A stretch of 64,000 nucleotides of DNA from contig DVFJ01000028.1 of the NCBI GenBank assembly GCA_018713325.1, forward strand, positions 38,167 to 102,166, written 5' to 3'. Under the pieces are notes generated by a model. That model was not told the origin of the DNA, made no database searches, and saw only the letters and a program-made list of their open reading frames with translations. The DNA comes from Candidatus Onthenecus intestinigallinarum. GTDB taxonomy: Bacteria; Bacillota; Clostridia; Christensenellales; Aristaeellaceae. Numbering within the stretch: the first letter of the stretch is position 1; the number at the start of each line of letters is the position of its first letter. A program made the position numbers and the translations under genes. Below are positions 50,507 through 59,759 of this stretch, piece after piece.

Positions 50507-53500
50507 AAATTCGTAGGCTGATGGCAGGTCTGCTCGCGGGAACCCTGCTGCTCTCTCCGCTGCCCGCCGCCTCTGGCGAAGAGGTGACGCTGGGCAGCTA
50601 TCAATATGTCGGCGCGCGCAGCCAGGAGGCCGCTGCAACGGCAGAGCTGCTGGTGCGCGGCCTGTCGCTGACGCAGGATGCGGATGAGCCGGTGGAGGTG
50701 CCGGCGCTGGCTGGCGCGGAGTTTGGCGTCTATGTTGCGGATGCCGACGGGCAGATGCGTCCGTGGGCCAACCCGCTGTATCCGCAGGAGCCCATGCGCG
50801 TGCGCAGCGGCGAGGAGGCCGTGCGCTTTGCGCTGCCGTCGGGCCAGCAGTTTTACCTGCACCAGGAGTCCGCGCCGGCGGGCTATCTGCCCATGCAGGA
50901 GGAGTACCTGCCCATCGAGGCGGGCATGTCCATTGAGGTCGTCAACGCCATGGCGGGCGAAGTCTGCGTGTCGGTCACGGATACCGCCGGCGCGCCGCTC
51001 GCGGGCGCGGGGGTGCGCCTGAGCGGGCCGGACGGCCGGACGGTGGAGGCCGAGACGGACGCGTCGGGCACGCTGACGTTCGGCGGGCTGGCCGAGGGCG
51101 CGTATACGGTCGAAGAGATTCGTACCCCCGCCGGCGCGGTGGCCATCGCGCAGACGGCGCAGACCGTGCAGGTCGGGCAGGCCGCGCGCGCGCGCGTGTC
51201 GTTCGTGCACCCGCAGAAGGGACGCCTGATCCTGACGTGCGCGCTGCGCGAGGCGGGCGAGGACGGGCAGGTGCATGAGACGCCGCTCTCCGGCCTGATG
51301 CTGGAGCTGACCGGCCCCGAGGGCACGGTGCAGCTGGAGACGGACGCGGACGGCATGGCTGTCGTATCCCTGGCAGAGGGCTCCTACAGCGCGCGCGTCC
51401 TGAACGCGCCCGAGGGGTGCTCGATGAGCGCGGAGGCGTTCGAGGCCGTCGTGGCCAACGAGCAGGAGACGCCCGTATCCCTGACGGCGTATGCGTCCGG
51501 AGGTCGCGTGGCGATCGAGCTGGAGGCCCCGCAGGGGACCGGCGCGGCCGTGACGCTGCGCGCGGGAGAACAGACCTACGGTCCGTTTGACGTCGAAGAC
51601 GGGCTGAACGTCACGGACGTCGTGCCCGCGGGCGTCTATGCGCTGGAGGTCTCGGAGGTGGAGGCGGGCTTCCTGCCCGCATACGAGGCGACTGTGGACG
51701 GCGCGCAGGTGGCGCTGGCCGGGGTGGAGGTGACCGTCCGCGACGCGGAGGTGACCGGCGTCGGCCTGCAGCTGCTGCCGGTCTATACGCATACGTTTAC
51801 GCTCGTGGGCACGCAGGTGCAGCCCGACGGACAGGAGACACGCACGCAGCTGGCGGGCGTGCGCCTGTACGTGCTGGACGGCGCAGGCAATCCCGTGCTG
51901 GACAGTGCGACGGGCGAGGCGCTGACGGTGCAGACGGACGAGCGCGCGCGCCTGACGGTGACGCTGCCGCAGGGCGACTATCTCCTGATGCCCGAGGAGG
52001 GGCAGAACCTGCTGGCGCAGTATGCGGCGATGGGCGTCGCGTTCTCGCTGCCGGCGCAGGAGGATTCGCTCGCGCTGCCCGCGGCGCGCACGCGCGTGGT
52101 GATCAGCGCGCAGAGCGAGACGGGCGCGCGGCTGACGGGCGCGGTCTATGCGCTGACGGATGCCGCCGGCAACCGCGTGGAGCTGACCGTCGATGAAAAC
52201 GGACGGGCGGTCTCCGAACTGCTGGATGCGGGCGAGTACACCGTCTCGTGCGTGCGCGCGCCCGGCGGCTACGCCGGCTGCGCGGACCTGACCGTGAGCG
52301 TTCGCCCCGGCGCGGCCGTGCAGGCGCAGATGACGCACCGCGAGCTGGGCGGCCTGTCCGTGCAGGTGCTGCTCGTGCATCTGAGCGAGGCGGGCGAGGA
52401 GGTCGCGCAGCCCGTGGCGGGCGCGAGCCTGACGCTCTATGCGCTCGCGGCGGGCGGCGATCCGCTCAATCCCGACGACTTTGCGCCCTATCCGGCGGAG
52501 GCGCCCGTGACCTATACCGCCGACGCGGAGGGCGCCATCAGCCTGCGCCTGCCGGCGGGCACGTACCGTCTCGTGCTGCGCGCGGACGGTCAGATTGAAA
52601 ACGCAAACGACGGCGCGCTGACGTTCTCGGTGGAGGACGGCGTGCGCGGCGAGGCCAAGATGCGCATCGGCCAGGGATCGGGCGGCCTGGAGGCGCGCCT
52701 GGAGGGCGAATGGACGGATCAGCAGACCGCGCAGACGGCTTATGCGCTGCTGGCCGATGCGGACGGCGACGGCGTCGCGGACGCGGATGCGCAGGAGATC
52801 GAGCTTGCGCCCGCCGGCAGCGGGCTGTACCGCGCGCTGAACGTCGAGCCCGGCGCCTATGTGCTGCGCCAGACGCTTGCGCCCGCGGGATACGGGCGCG
52901 CGGACGACCTGCCGGTGACGGTGCTGCCGGGCCGGCTGGCGGAGGCGTCCGTGACGATGCTCGAAAACGCGACGCTGCGCGTGAGCAAGACGGGCATCAC
53001 GTTCAACAGCGATTTGCAGATGTTCAGCGTGCCGCTGGGTGCGGCATACGGCGTATACACGCTCGACGCGTCGGGGGCATATCTCCCGTACCCGGACGCG
53101 CAGGATCAGGCGGTGATCTACGCCAACGCGACGGCAGCCCAGCTGGAGGCGGGCGCGCAGGCGGCGCTGTCGCTGCCGGCCCGCCTGGAGGGCACGACGT
53201 ATTACCTGCGCGAGATCGAGGACGGCGCCGCGTCCGGCTTTGTAACGGATGAGACCTACCACGCCGTCACGCTCTACTCCGGCCAGGAGCTGAGCGCGTC
53301 GATCACGGGCACGTCGGATCGCGGCTTCTTCCAGGTGACGCTCAGCGACGCAGCCACCGGCGAGCCGCTCGCCGGCGGCGAGTTTGCGCTCTATGCGCTG
53401 CATGGCGTGGGCGCGCAGCTCCAGCCGGAGCAGGAGCCCGTGCTGACGTTTGCCTGCACGGACGGCGCGTATACGAACGACGCCGCGCTGCCCGTCGGCC

Positions 53501-56500
53501 GCTACCTGCTCGTGCAGCTGGCTGCGCCGGAGGGATACATGCTCGACGCGCGCGTGCAGGAGACGCGCACGGTGCTGGAGATCACCTCGTATCTGGCCAC
53601 GGGCGACAGCGTCGCGAACGTGCAGGTGCGCTGCGCCCGCACGATGCAGCCCACGCTCGGCGGCGAGATGACCGCGTCGCTCCAGTATGCGGACGGCCGG
53701 GCGAACTTTGAGCTCTCGGGCTTCATGCAGGGCGAGAACGCCGTGCCCGTCGACGGCGCGGGCCTGCTCGTCTATGGCACGGATGCGCTGGACATCGAGC
53801 GCGTGCAGCTGTCCGCCGCAACGTGCGCGGACGGGCGGCCAATCGGCGCGCGGCTGGTCTACCGCCTGCGCGAGGGCGGCTGGAGGCTGGACGACGTGCG
53901 CACGTGCGACCTGAGCGCGGAAGCGGAGATCTCCCTGGCGGATGTGGAGGGTGTCGTGACCGCCGTGCGCGTGCTGTATGTCGACCTGCAGACCGGCGAG
54001 GAGGCGGCGCCTGCCGGCCTGTGCGCGCAGGGCGCCCGGATTGAGGCTGCGCTCGTCAGCGAGATCGACGCGCAGATTCAGATGAACGCGCAGCGCCTGG
54101 GCACGTATACATATGCCGACGCGCGCGGGGAAAACGAGCAGACCGGCACGCTGGACGGGCAGGCCTGCAGCGACATGATCACCGGCGTGGCCACGCAGGA
54201 GAGCATCCGGCGCGCGCAGCTTGCGGCGGCCGTCCATGCGGCGGTTGCGGGCGTCGTGTTTGACGATGCGGACGGCGACGGCTGGATGCGTCCGCAGGGC
54301 CAGGCGGGCATTGAGGGCGCATATGTCGCGCTGCTCGACGCTGACGGCCAGGTGGCTGCGCAAACGGTGACGGCCGCGGACGGCGCGTACCGCTTCGAAG
54401 GGCTGGATGCGGGCACATACCGCGTGCAGGTGTCGCTGCCCGAGGGACTGCGCGTCACGCAGCGCCGGGACGGCCTGGGCGGCGGCGCGTACATCGACGA
54501 ACTGGGCCTGTCCGAGCCTTTCGAGCTGACGGCGGAGCAGGCGTTTGCGGGCGTCAACGTCGGCGCACTGCAGGGCGCGGCCATTCGCGGCGAGGCGTTC
54601 GCCGACGCCAATGCGGACGGCGTGCGCGGCGCGGACGAGGCGGCGCTTGCGGGCGTGCGCGTCACGCTGCTGGACGAGGCGGGCGCGCAGCTTGCGACCG
54701 TCTCCACCGATGAGAGCGGCGCGTTCTATATGGACGAACTCTTCCCGGGCGAGTACAGCCTGCGTTTTGACGCGCCCGACGGCTATGCGGCCGTGGGCGC
54801 ACAGGGGCTGACGGTCCCGCGCAACGGCGCCTATGCGCAGACGGTCCCGGCGACGCTGACGGCGGGCGAGGTGTCGCTCGCGTATGCGGCGGGCTTCGTG
54901 CGCACGGGCGAGGTGACGGGCAGCGTCTTCCTGGACGCGGATGCGGACGGCATGCGCGGCGCAGGGGAGGCAGCCTTTGCGGGCGTGACGGTGCGCCTGA
55001 TCCGCGATGTGAACGGTCAGGCGGTCCAGACCGCCGAGACGACCACGGACGCGCAGGGGGAGTACGCCTTTGTGCGCGTGCGCGCGGGCGAATACCGGGT
55101 GCTCTTCGAGCTGCCCGAGGGCTATGTCTTCTCGCGCTACGCGCCCGAGGGCGGCAGCGACGTCTATGGTGCGGTGACCGCAAGCGGCGCGACGCGTCCC
55201 TTTGCGCTGGAGGCGGGCGACCGCGTCGAGGGTATGGACGCAGGCGCGACACAGCCGGCGGCGCTGACGGTCGTCTGCTGGCAGGATACGCAGTATGACG
55301 GCGTGATGACCGCCTCCGAGATCGGCCTGGAGGGCGTGCGCGTGACGCTCACGCGCCTGGAGGACGGCGTGAGCGGCCAGGAGCTGACGCTCGACACGGA
55401 CGCCGAGGGGCGCGCCGTGTTTGGCGCGGTCAGCCCGGGCACGTATGTGCTCTCCTATGCGCTGCCGGACGCCTGGCGCACGACGAAGAACGTCGAGCGC
55501 GAGGGCGCCATTGTCAGCGCGGTGCCGATGTCTGCCGACGCGACGGGCGAGACGGAGCCGTTCGTCCTGTCCATGGGTCAGGCGGACGCGGCGCTGTACA
55601 TCGGCGCGATGATCTCCGGCTCCATTCGCGGCAGCGCCTTTGCGGATGCGGACGACAACGGCCTGTGGGATGCGGGCGAGGCCGCGCTCTCAGGCGTACA
55701 GGTCGACCTGCTGTCGGCCAGCGGCGAGATGATTGCCACGACCGCCACGGATGCGGACGGCGCCTACGCCTTTGAGGGGCTCGCGCCTGGCGCGTACAGC
55801 GTGCGCTTTACGGCGCGCGGACGCTGCTTCTCCGGCACGAGCGCGACCGCCTCGCGCGGCTGTGCGCCGCGCACGGACGAGGAGGTCTCCCAGACGAAGG
55901 AGCTGACCGTCGCCATGGGCGGAAGCCTGGGCGATATCGACGCGGGCGTCGTGCAGACCGCCACGGTCTCCGGCCGCATCTTCGAGGACAGCGACGGCGA
56001 CGGCGCGATGGGCGCCTCGGAGCGCATGCTGCCGGGCGTCACGGCGGAGCTCATCTTCGTGGATTCCAACCGCGTCCTGCAGCAGACCGTCACGGCCTCG
56101 GACGGCGCGTTCGTGTTCGCCTCCGTGCGCCCGGGCAGCTACAGCGTGCGCGTGACGTTGCCGGACGGCTATGTCTTCACGGCTGGTGCGCCGCTGGAGA
56201 GCGCGCGCGACGGCGAGGGGACGACTGCGCCCGTCCAGGTGGATGCGGGCGCGGCGGTCGACGCGCTGGAGTGCGGCGCGCTGATCATGGGCTCCGTCTC
56301 GGGCGTCGTCTGGGACGACGCGGACTACAATGGCCTGTGCGAAGAGGATGCGGACGGCGTGCGCGGCGCGGTGATTGAGCTGCTGAACGCGGACGGGAAT
56401 GTCGTGCAGACGCAGACGACGCTGCGCACCGGCGCGTTTGCCTTCGAGCAGCTGATGCCGGGCAGCTACAGCGTGCGCGTGACGCTGCCGGACGGCTATG

Positions 56501-58356
56501 TCCTCACGCGTACGGGCGACAGCGCCGTCGCAGCGGCCGGCGAGCGCGTCGGCCAGGCGGAGAGCTTTGTTCTGGCGATGGGCGAGCAGCGCGAGAATGT
56601 GCGCATGGGCGGCCTGGAGCCGGCCAGCCTGGAGGGCAAGGCCTGGCAGGACCTCAATGACGACGGCCGCCGCGGCGGCAGCGAGCCGGGCATGTCCGGC
56701 GTGCAGGTCTCCCTTTGGCAGGGAGAGACGCTCGTCGCCCAGACCACGACGGATGAGACGGGCGCGTGGCGCTTTGACGGCGTCATGCCCGGCGAATATG
56801 CGCTGCGCGCCGCGCTGCCCGAGGGGTATGCGTTTGCACGCCAGCGCGAGGACGGCAAGAACACAAGCGACGTCGCCACCGTTGAGACGCTCGAGGGTGC
56901 CAGCGCATCCTTTGCGCTCGAGAGCGGGCGCACGCACAGCGCGCAGATCGGCGTCGTTGGCGTGGGCGAGGTGACCGGCACGGTCTGGCTCGACAGCGCG
57001 TACGACGGCTACATGGCCGCGGGCGAGTCGGGCGTCGCGGGCGCGCTGGCGGAGCTGCTGGACGAGGATGGGCAGGCGCTCATGCAGGCCTATACGGACG
57101 AGCATGGACGCTATGCCTTCACGCGCGTGCGCACGGGCGTCTACAGCGTGCGCTTTGTCCTGCCGGACGGGGAGATCTTCACCCTGACGCCCGAGGACGG
57201 CGACAGCCGCGTGCCCCAGGCGGACCAGAGCGAAGGCCAGACCGCGCAGATGGAGCTGCAGATGGGCGCATCCATCGCGGATGTGAACGCAGGCGTCATC
57301 ATCGCCGGTTCCATCGAAGGCGAACTGTTCATCGACCGCGACGGCGACGGGCTGCGCGCGCAGGGCGAAGAGGCGCTCGGCGGCGCGCTCGTGGAGCTGC
57401 TTCAGGGCGGCACGGTCGTCGCCTCCGTCTCCACGGACAGTGCGGGTGGCTTTGCGTTCACGACGCTGCGTCCGGGCGCGTATCGCGCGCGCATCTCGCT
57501 GCCGGACGGCTATCTGTTCGGCCTGAACGTCGCACTGAACCTGGCCGATCCGGACGACGCCCAGGGCGAGACGGGCGAGCTGCAGCTGGACATGGGCTGC
57601 TCGATCGACGGGCTGAGCTACCCGACGCTGCCCGAGGTGCGCGTCGGCGGCTGCGCCTGGGAGGACCTGAACGTCGACGGCCTGCGCGGCGCGGACGAGC
57701 CCGTGCTGGCCGGCACGGCGGTGGAGCTGCTGTGCCGCACGGACGGCGAGTGGCGCGCGGTGCAGGCCTGCACCGTGGCCGAGGACGGCGCGTACCTGTT
57801 TGACCGGCTGCGTCCCGGGACCTATGCGGTCCGCTTCACGCTGCCCAGCGGCTACCTGTTCACCGACAACGCGCCGGATGCGGCAGATCTGGGCTCCGAC
57901 GTGGCCGTCGTGCCCGGCCAGACCGGCACGACCGCCGAGATGGCGCTCTCAATGGGGGACGCGCGCGAGCACGTCGATGTCGGCGGCATCCGGCCTGCGC
58001 GCCTGGGCGACACCGTCTGGCTGGACGAGAACGGCAACGGCCTGCAGGACTACGGCGAAGCCTTCGTCTCCGACGTGCAGCTGGAGCTGTACGCCGTCGG
58101 CGCGGACGGCGCGCTGACGCTGACGCAGTCGGCACTCAGCGACGCCTACGGTCGCTACCGCATGGACGCCCTGCGCCCGGGCCGCTACGTGCTGCGGGCA
58201 ATCCTGCCGGAGGGCCGCGCCTTTGCGGCCGCCGCGCAGGGCATGCCCGAGATCGACAGCGACATCACCTCCACCGGCGAGGACTTTGGCCAGACCGATG
58301 TCTTTACCCTGGGTTCCGGCCAGACGCTTCTGAACGTCGACGTCGGACTGCAATGA
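50503..58356 (+). CDS. Giant secreted repeat protein with SpaA/Cna-B-like and SdrD-B-like modules
   Basis: 2,617 aa. A signal peptide (residues 1-26, ending PLPAASGEE) is followed by ~1,220 residues of SpaA/Cna-B-type prealbumin-like modules, e.g. AGAEFGVYVADADG near 70 and PLAGAGVRLSGPDG near 165, with PAGYLPM and PEGYMLD elements. From residue ~1,248 to the end come 12 SdrD-B-like repeats of about 113 residues, each opening with a DxDxDG-type acidic turn and closing near VxxG(V/A)L. Related repeats bind calcium and form rod-like stalks in surface adhesins. No LPxTG, C-terminal membrane helix, SLH or dockerin is seen, and no sortase is nearby. GTG 50503 has a GGAGG site 7 bases upstream. Function unknown; extracellular adhesin or matrix is likely. 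Confidence 0.88.
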   Translation: MKIRRLMAGLLAGTLLLSPLPAASGEEVTLGSYQYVGARSQEAAATAELLVRGLSLTQDADEPVEVPALAGAEFGVYVADADGQMRPWANPLYPQEPMRVRSGEEAVRFALPSGQQFYLHQESAPAGYLPMQEEYLPIEAGMSIEVVNAMAGEVCVSVTDTAGAPLAGAGVRLSGPDGRTVEAETDASGTLTFGGLAEGAYTVEEIRTPAGAVAIAQTAQTVQVGQAARARVSFVHPQKGRLILTCALREAGEDGQVHETPLSGLMLELTGPEGTVQLETDADGMAVVSLAEGSYSARVLNAPEGCSMSAEAFEAVVANEQETPVSLTAYASGGRVAIELEAPQGTGAAVTLRAGEQTYGPFDVEDGLNVTDVVPAGVYALEVSEVEAGFLPAYEATVDGAQVALAGVEVTVRDAEVTGVGLQLLPVYTHTFTLVGTQVQPDGQETRTQLAGVRLYVLDGAGNPVLDSATGEALTVQTDERARLTVTLPQGDYLLMPEEGQNLLAQYAAMGVAFSLPAQEDSLALPAARTRVVISAQSETGARLTGAVYALTDAAGNRVELTVDENGRAVSELLDAGEYTVSCVRAPGGYAGCADLTVSVRPGAAVQAQMTHRELGGLSVQVLLVHLSEAGEEVAQPVAGASLTLYALAAGGDPLNPDDFAPYPAEAPVTYTADAEGAISLRLPAGTYRLVLRADGQIENANDGALTFSVEDGVRGEAKMRIGQGSGGLEARLEGEWTDQQTAQTAYALLADADGDGVADADAQEIELAPAGSGLYRALNVEPGAYVLRQTLAPAGYGRADDLPVTVLPGRLAEASVTMLENATLRVSKTGITFNSDLQMFSVPLGAAYGVYTLDASGAYLPYPDAQDQAVIYANATAAQLEAGAQAALSLPARLEGTTYYLREIEDGAASGFVTDETYHAVTLYSGQELSASITGTSDRGFFQVTLSDAATGEPLAGGEFALYALHGVGAQLQPEQEPVLTFACTDGAYTNDAALPVGRYLLVQLAAPEGYMLDARVQETRTVLEITSYLATGDSVANVQVRCARTMQPTLGGEMTASLQYADGRANFELSGFMQGENAVPVDGAGLLVYGTDALDIERVQLSAATCADGRPIGARLVYRLREGGWRLDDVRTCDLSAEAEISLADVEGVVTAVRVLYVDLQTGEEAAPAGLCAQGARIEAALVSEIDAQIQMNAQRLGTYTYADARGENEQTGTLDGQACSDMITGVATQESIRRAQLAAAVHAAVAGVVFDDADGDGWMRPQGQAGIEGAYVALLDADGQVAAQTVTAADGAYRFEGLDAGTYRVQVSLPEGLRVTQRRDGLGGGAYIDELGLSEPFELTAEQAFAGVNVGALQGAAIRGEAFADANADGVRGADEAALAGVRVTLLDEAGAQLATVSTDESGAFYMDELFPGEYSLRFDAPDGYAAVGAQGLTVPRNGAYAQTVPATLTAGEVSLAYAAGFVRTGEVTGSVFLDADADGMRGAGEAAFAGVTVRLIRDVNGQAVQTAETTTDAQGEYAFVRVRAGEYRVLFELPEGYVFSRYAPEGGSDVYGAVTASGATRPFALEAGDRVEGMDAGATQPAALTVVCWQDTQYDGVMTASEIGLEGVRVTLTRLEDGVSGQELTLDTDAEGRAVFGAVSPGTYVLSYALPDAWRTTKNVEREGAIVSAVPMSADATGETEPFVLSMGQADAALYIGAMISGSIRGSAFADADDNGLWDAGEAALSGVQVDLLSASGEMIATTATDADGAYAFEGLAPGAYSVRFTARGRCFSGTSATASRGCAPRTDEEVSQTKELTVAMGGSLGDIDAGVVQTATVSGRIFEDSDGDGAMGASERMLPGVTAELIFVDSNRVLQQTVTASDGAFVFASVRPGSYSVRVTLPDGYVFTAGAPLESARDGEGTTAPVQVDAGAAVDALECGALIMGSVSGVVWDDADYNGLCEEDADGVRGAVIELLNADGNVVQTQTTLRTGAFAFEQLMPGSYSVRVTLPDGYVLTRTGDSAVAAAGERVGQAESFVLAMGEQRENVRMGGLEPASLEGKAWQDLNDDGRRGGSEPGMSGVQVSLWQGETLVAQTTTDETGAWRFDGVMPGEYALRAALPEGYAFARQREDGKNTSDVATVETLEGASASFALESGRTHSAQIGVVGVGEVTGTVWLDSAYDGYMAAGESGVAGALAELLDEDGQALMQAYTDEHGRYAFTRVRTGVYSVRFVLPDGEIFTLTPEDGDSRVPQADQSEGQTAQMELQMGASIADVNAGVIIAGSIEGELFIDRDGDGLRAQGEEALGGALVELLQGGTVVASVSTDSAGGFAFTTLRPGAYRARISLPDGYLFGLNVALNLADPDDAQGETGELQLDMGCSIDGLSYPTLPEVRVGGCAWEDLNVDGLRGADEPVLAGTAVELLCRTDGEWRAVQACTVAEDGAYLFDRLRPGTYAVRFTLPSGYLFTDNAPDAADLGSDVAVVPGQTGTTAEMALSMGDAREHVDVGGIRPARLGDTVWLDENGNGLQDYGEAFVSDVQLELYAVGADGALTLTQSALSDAYGRYRMDALRPGRYVLRAILPEGRAFAAAAQGMPEIDSDITSTGEDFGQTDVFTLGSGQTLLNVDVGLQ
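56131..56180 (+). repeat. 50-base direct repeat, copy 1 (repeat 6)
   Basis: It matches 56458-56507 at 48 of 50 positions; the copies are 327 bases (109 codons) apart and encode PGSYSVRVTLPDGYV. The repeats around it are far more diverged. Confidence 0.85.
56458..56507 (+). repeat. 50-base direct repeat, copy 2 (repeat 7)
   Basis: Partner of 56131-56180, with two synonymous differences. Confidence 0.85.
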
Positions 58357-58363
58357 CTCCCTC

Positions 58364-58405
58364 AACGGCGCGGGCTTCAACGCCCGCGCCGTTTTTTGTT
58401 TTTTT
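58364..58405 (+). terminator. Terminator after the giant gene
   Basis: A perfect 12-bp stem (58364-58375 with 58382-58393), 6-nt loop, and two long T runs. Confidence 0.96.
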
Positions 58406-58424
58406 GGAAAATACGAACAAATGT

Positions 58425-58453
58425 TTGCAATATGCTCGAAAGGGTGCTATAAT
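58425..58453 (+). promoter_or_regulatory. Promoter of the radical-SAM/DUF4130 operon
   Basis: TTGCAA (58425-58430), 17 bases, TATAAT (58448-58453) with TGC extension. Confidence 0.85.
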
Positions 58454-58486
58454 GGACGCAGAAGACGAAGAAGGGAAGCGGAAGAG

Positions 58487-59758
58487 GTGAACATCTGGAA
58501 AAAGCTCGCCATCCTGTCGGATGCGGCCAAGTATGACGCGGCGTGTACATCCAGCGGCGTGTCGCGCAGGGGCGCGGGCGGCCTGGGCAACGCCGTGTCG
58601 TGCGGCATCTGCCACAGCTTTGCGGCGGACGGGCGGTGCATCGCGCTGCTGAAGGTGCTCATGAGCAATGCCTGCGTGGGCGACTGCCGGTACTGCCAGT
58701 CGCGCTGCTCCGCGGACGGTCCGCGCGCGACGTTTACGCCCGAGGAGCTGGCGGAGCTGACGATCTCGTTTTACCGGCGCAATTACATCGAGGGGCTCTT
58801 CCTCTCCTCGGCGATCGTGCGCTCGCCGGACTACACCATGGAGCTGATGATCGACGCGCTCGCCCGCCTGCGCCATGAGCACGGGTTTCATGGCTACATC
58901 CACGCCAAGGCGATCCCCGGGGCGTCGCCCGCGCTGGTGGAGCGGCTGGGGCTGCTGGCCGACCGCCTGAGCGTCAACATCGAGCTGCCCAGCGAGGCGT
59001 CGCTGCGCCGCCTGGCGCCGCACAAGACGAAGGCGTCCATCCTCGCGCCGATGGCGCAGATCCGCGACCGCGCCGTGCAGGGCGACCGGGAGCTCGCGCT
59101 GTACCGGGGCGCGCCGCGCTTTGCGCCCGCCGGGCAGAGCACGCAGATGATCGTCGGCGCCTCGCCCGAAACGGACGCGCAGATCCTGCGCCTGACGCAG
59201 GGGCTGTACCACAAATACCGCCTGCGGCGCGTATTCTACTCGGCCTACATCCCGGTGGGGGACGCGCGGGCGCTGCCGGTCAAGGCGCCGCCGCTGCTGC
59301 GCGAGCACCGGCTCTATCAGGCCGACTGGCTGCTGCGCTTTTACGGCTTCACGGCTGAGGAGATCCTGGACGGGGCCGAACCGATGCTCGACCTGCGGCT
59401 GGATCCCAAGTGCGCCTGGGCGCTACGCCATCCGGAGCGGTTCCCCGTGGACGTCAACCGTGCGCCGCTGGAGGAGATCCTTCGCATTCCGGGCGTGGGC
59501 GTGCGCACGGCGCGGCGCATCGTCAGCGCGCGGCGGGAGGCGCCCCTGACGTTCGAGGGGCTGAAGAAGCTCGGCGCCGTCACCCGGCGCGCGCAGTTCT
59601 TCGCCGCGTGCGCGGGCGGCGTGCAGCCGGGGCTTCGCGCCGGACGCGCGGCGGTATGCAACCAGCTGACGGCCGCATGCCGCGTGCCGGGCCTGACGGG
59701 CGGGGAGCAGCTCTCGCTCTTTGACCAGAGGCCGCAACTGCTGCTGGGAGGGATATGA
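58487..59758 (+). CDS. Putative DNA modification/repair radical SAM protein
   Basis: 423 aa. The [4Fe-4S] motif CVGDCRYC (C63, C67, C70; CxxxCxxC) is in the first 75 residues, with extra cysteines (C39, C42, C51) before it. A C-terminal helix-hairpin-helix (VNRAPLEEILRIPGVGVRTARRI) suggests DNA binding. It matches the family TIGR03916, always found with a TIGR03915/DUF4130 partner, which follows here. The family's chemistry on DNA has not been established. GTG 58487 is 8 bases from GGAAG. Confidence 0.9.
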   Translation: MNIWKKLAILSDAAKYDAACTSSGVSRRGAGGLGNAVSCGICHSFAADGRCIALLKVLMSNACVGDCRYCQSRCSADGPRATFTPEELAELTISFYRRNYIEGLFLSSAIVRSPDYTMELMIDALARLRHEHGFHGYIHAKAIPGASPALVERLGLLADRLSVNIELPSEASLRRLAPHKTKASILAPMAQIRDRAVQGDRELALYRGAPRFAPAGQSTQMIVGASPETDAQILRLTQGLYHKYRLRRVFYSAYIPVGDARALPVKAPPLLREHRLYQADWLLRFYGFTAEEILDGAEPMLDLRLDPKCAWALRHPERFPVDVNRAPLEEILRIPGVGVRTARRIVSARREAPLTFEGLKKLGAVTRRAQFFAACAGGVQPGLRAGRAAVCNQLTAACRVPGLTGGEQLSLFDQRPQLLLGGI

Positions 59759-59759
59759 G

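Larger units (their letters stand above)
54244..58353 (+). repeat. Twelve tandem SdrD-B-like protein repeats
   Basis: Within the giant gene, 12 units of about 340 bases encode modules with the shared core (acidic turn)...(A/S)GVxVxLL...TxxDGxYxFxxLxPGxYxVRxxLPxGY. The units are diverged at the DNA level except for one recently homogenised pair. No tandem DNA identity of the CRISPR or microsatellite kind is present. Confidence 0.88.

Noticed and set aside
50323..54363. Long open frame of 1,346 codons on the minus strand, opposite the giant gene
   Set aside because: Its His/Arg/Ala/Gln-rich low-complexity translation is the mirror of a GC-rich coding strand; there is no ribosome site or family motif, and the plus-strand protein is clear.
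54244..58353. CRISPR-like or satellite array suggested by regular spacing
   Set aside because: The period is about 340 bases and is kept only at the protein level; units encode SdrD-B-like modules.
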